Part shown: piece after piece, positions 6,114-6,247 of the stretch
Position numbering within the stretch: position 1 is the first letter of the stretch
Layout: every line of letters begins with the position of its first letter
Source of the DNA: Acidobacteriaceae bacterium
Lineage (GTDB): Bacteria > Acidobacteriota > Terriglobia > Terriglobales > Acidobacteriaceae
NCBI GenBank assembly: GCA_003166055.1
Contig: PMWR01000129.1
Location: 1-6,247, forward strand
DNA: 6,247 nt
Direction of reading: 5' to 3'
The notes under the pieces: generated by a model
The model's input: the letters and a program-made list of their open reading frames with translations, nothing else
The model's database searches: none
What the model was told of the DNA's origin: nothing
Translations under genes and position numbers: made by a program

Positions 6114-6247
6114 ATGGTGAAACGTATCGACAATTCGGGGGTTGTGCGCGGGATGCGGCGCTCATACGCGCTGATGGTTGGGGCGCTGTTGCTGGGATGG
6201 GGCGCGCTCGCCTCTGCGCAAACGGTGACGGCCAGCTACCAGCCGTT
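6114..6247 (+). CDS. Exported protein, N-terminal signal peptide only (runs off window)
   Basis: Only the first 44 codons are present. They read MVKRIDNSGVVRGMRR, then the hydrophobic run YALMVGALLLGWGALASA, then QTVTASYQP. This is a classical Sec signal peptide with an ALASA|Q cleavage site near residue 36, so the mature protein would start QTVTA and be exported. Nothing of the mature domain can be identified; the beta-prone start resembles many acidobacterial surface proteins, which is a weak hint only. The short gap and the good ribosome site tie it to the preceding secreted-protein gene as a likely operon. The frame has no stop before the window edge. Confidence 0.75.
   Translation, partial: MVKRIDNSGVVRGMRRSYALMVGALLLGWGALASAQTVTASYQP

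Noticed and set aside
1..6247. tRNA, rRNA, CRISPR arrays, or complete insertion sequences
   Set aside because: I saw no cloverleaf-like stretch, no regularly spaced direct repeats, and no intact transposase frame on either strand.

Overview
The window looks like a piece of an Acidobacteriota chromosome, probably class Terriglobia. This rests on recall of protein families, not on a search. The strongest pointers are a fused winged-helix / membrane anchor / TPR protein (2262-4562) of a kind that is abundant in that phylum, and a secreted protein carrying a conserved KVHGHW segment (5123-6070). The sequence is moderately GC-rich, with one clearly AT-rich patch near 4730-4780.

Left part (1-2010) is a damaged accessory region. 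On the minus strand lies the start of a DUF1156-type adenine-specific DNA methylase (626 down to 1, running off the window). It overlaps by ATGA with the end of a second minus-strand reading frame (623 to about 1051). That frame is only the C-terminal DUF3883 (NOV_C) domain, normally the tail of a large SNF2/DEAD-type helicase. A helicase plus DUF1156 methylase is a known phage-defence or restriction-like pairing. Immediately beyond, on the plus strand, is the C-terminal half of a CocE/NonD-family (X-Pro dipeptidyl-peptidase-like) hydrolase (about 1165-2010) with its catalytic domain missing. Both genes have lost their 5' parts at the same place (about 1052-1164). A single rearrangement between two divergent genes, an insertion-element scar, or an assembly joint would explain this.

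Middle part (2011-4562) holds a complete 766-residue membrane-anchored regulator: a cytoplasmic OmpR/CadC-like winged helix, one transmembrane helix, an extracytoplasmic domain seen in acidobacterial sensor proteins, then TPR repeats.

Right part (4563-6247) begins with a 560-base stretch with no confident gene. It holds an AT-rich imperfect hairpin and one doubtful small reading frame with an EITVE motif. Two closely spaced plus-strand genes with signal peptides and good ribosome binding sites follow (5123-6070, and 6114 running off the end). They are probably one transcription unit for secreted proteins of unknown function. The regulator may control them, but the sequence does not prove it.
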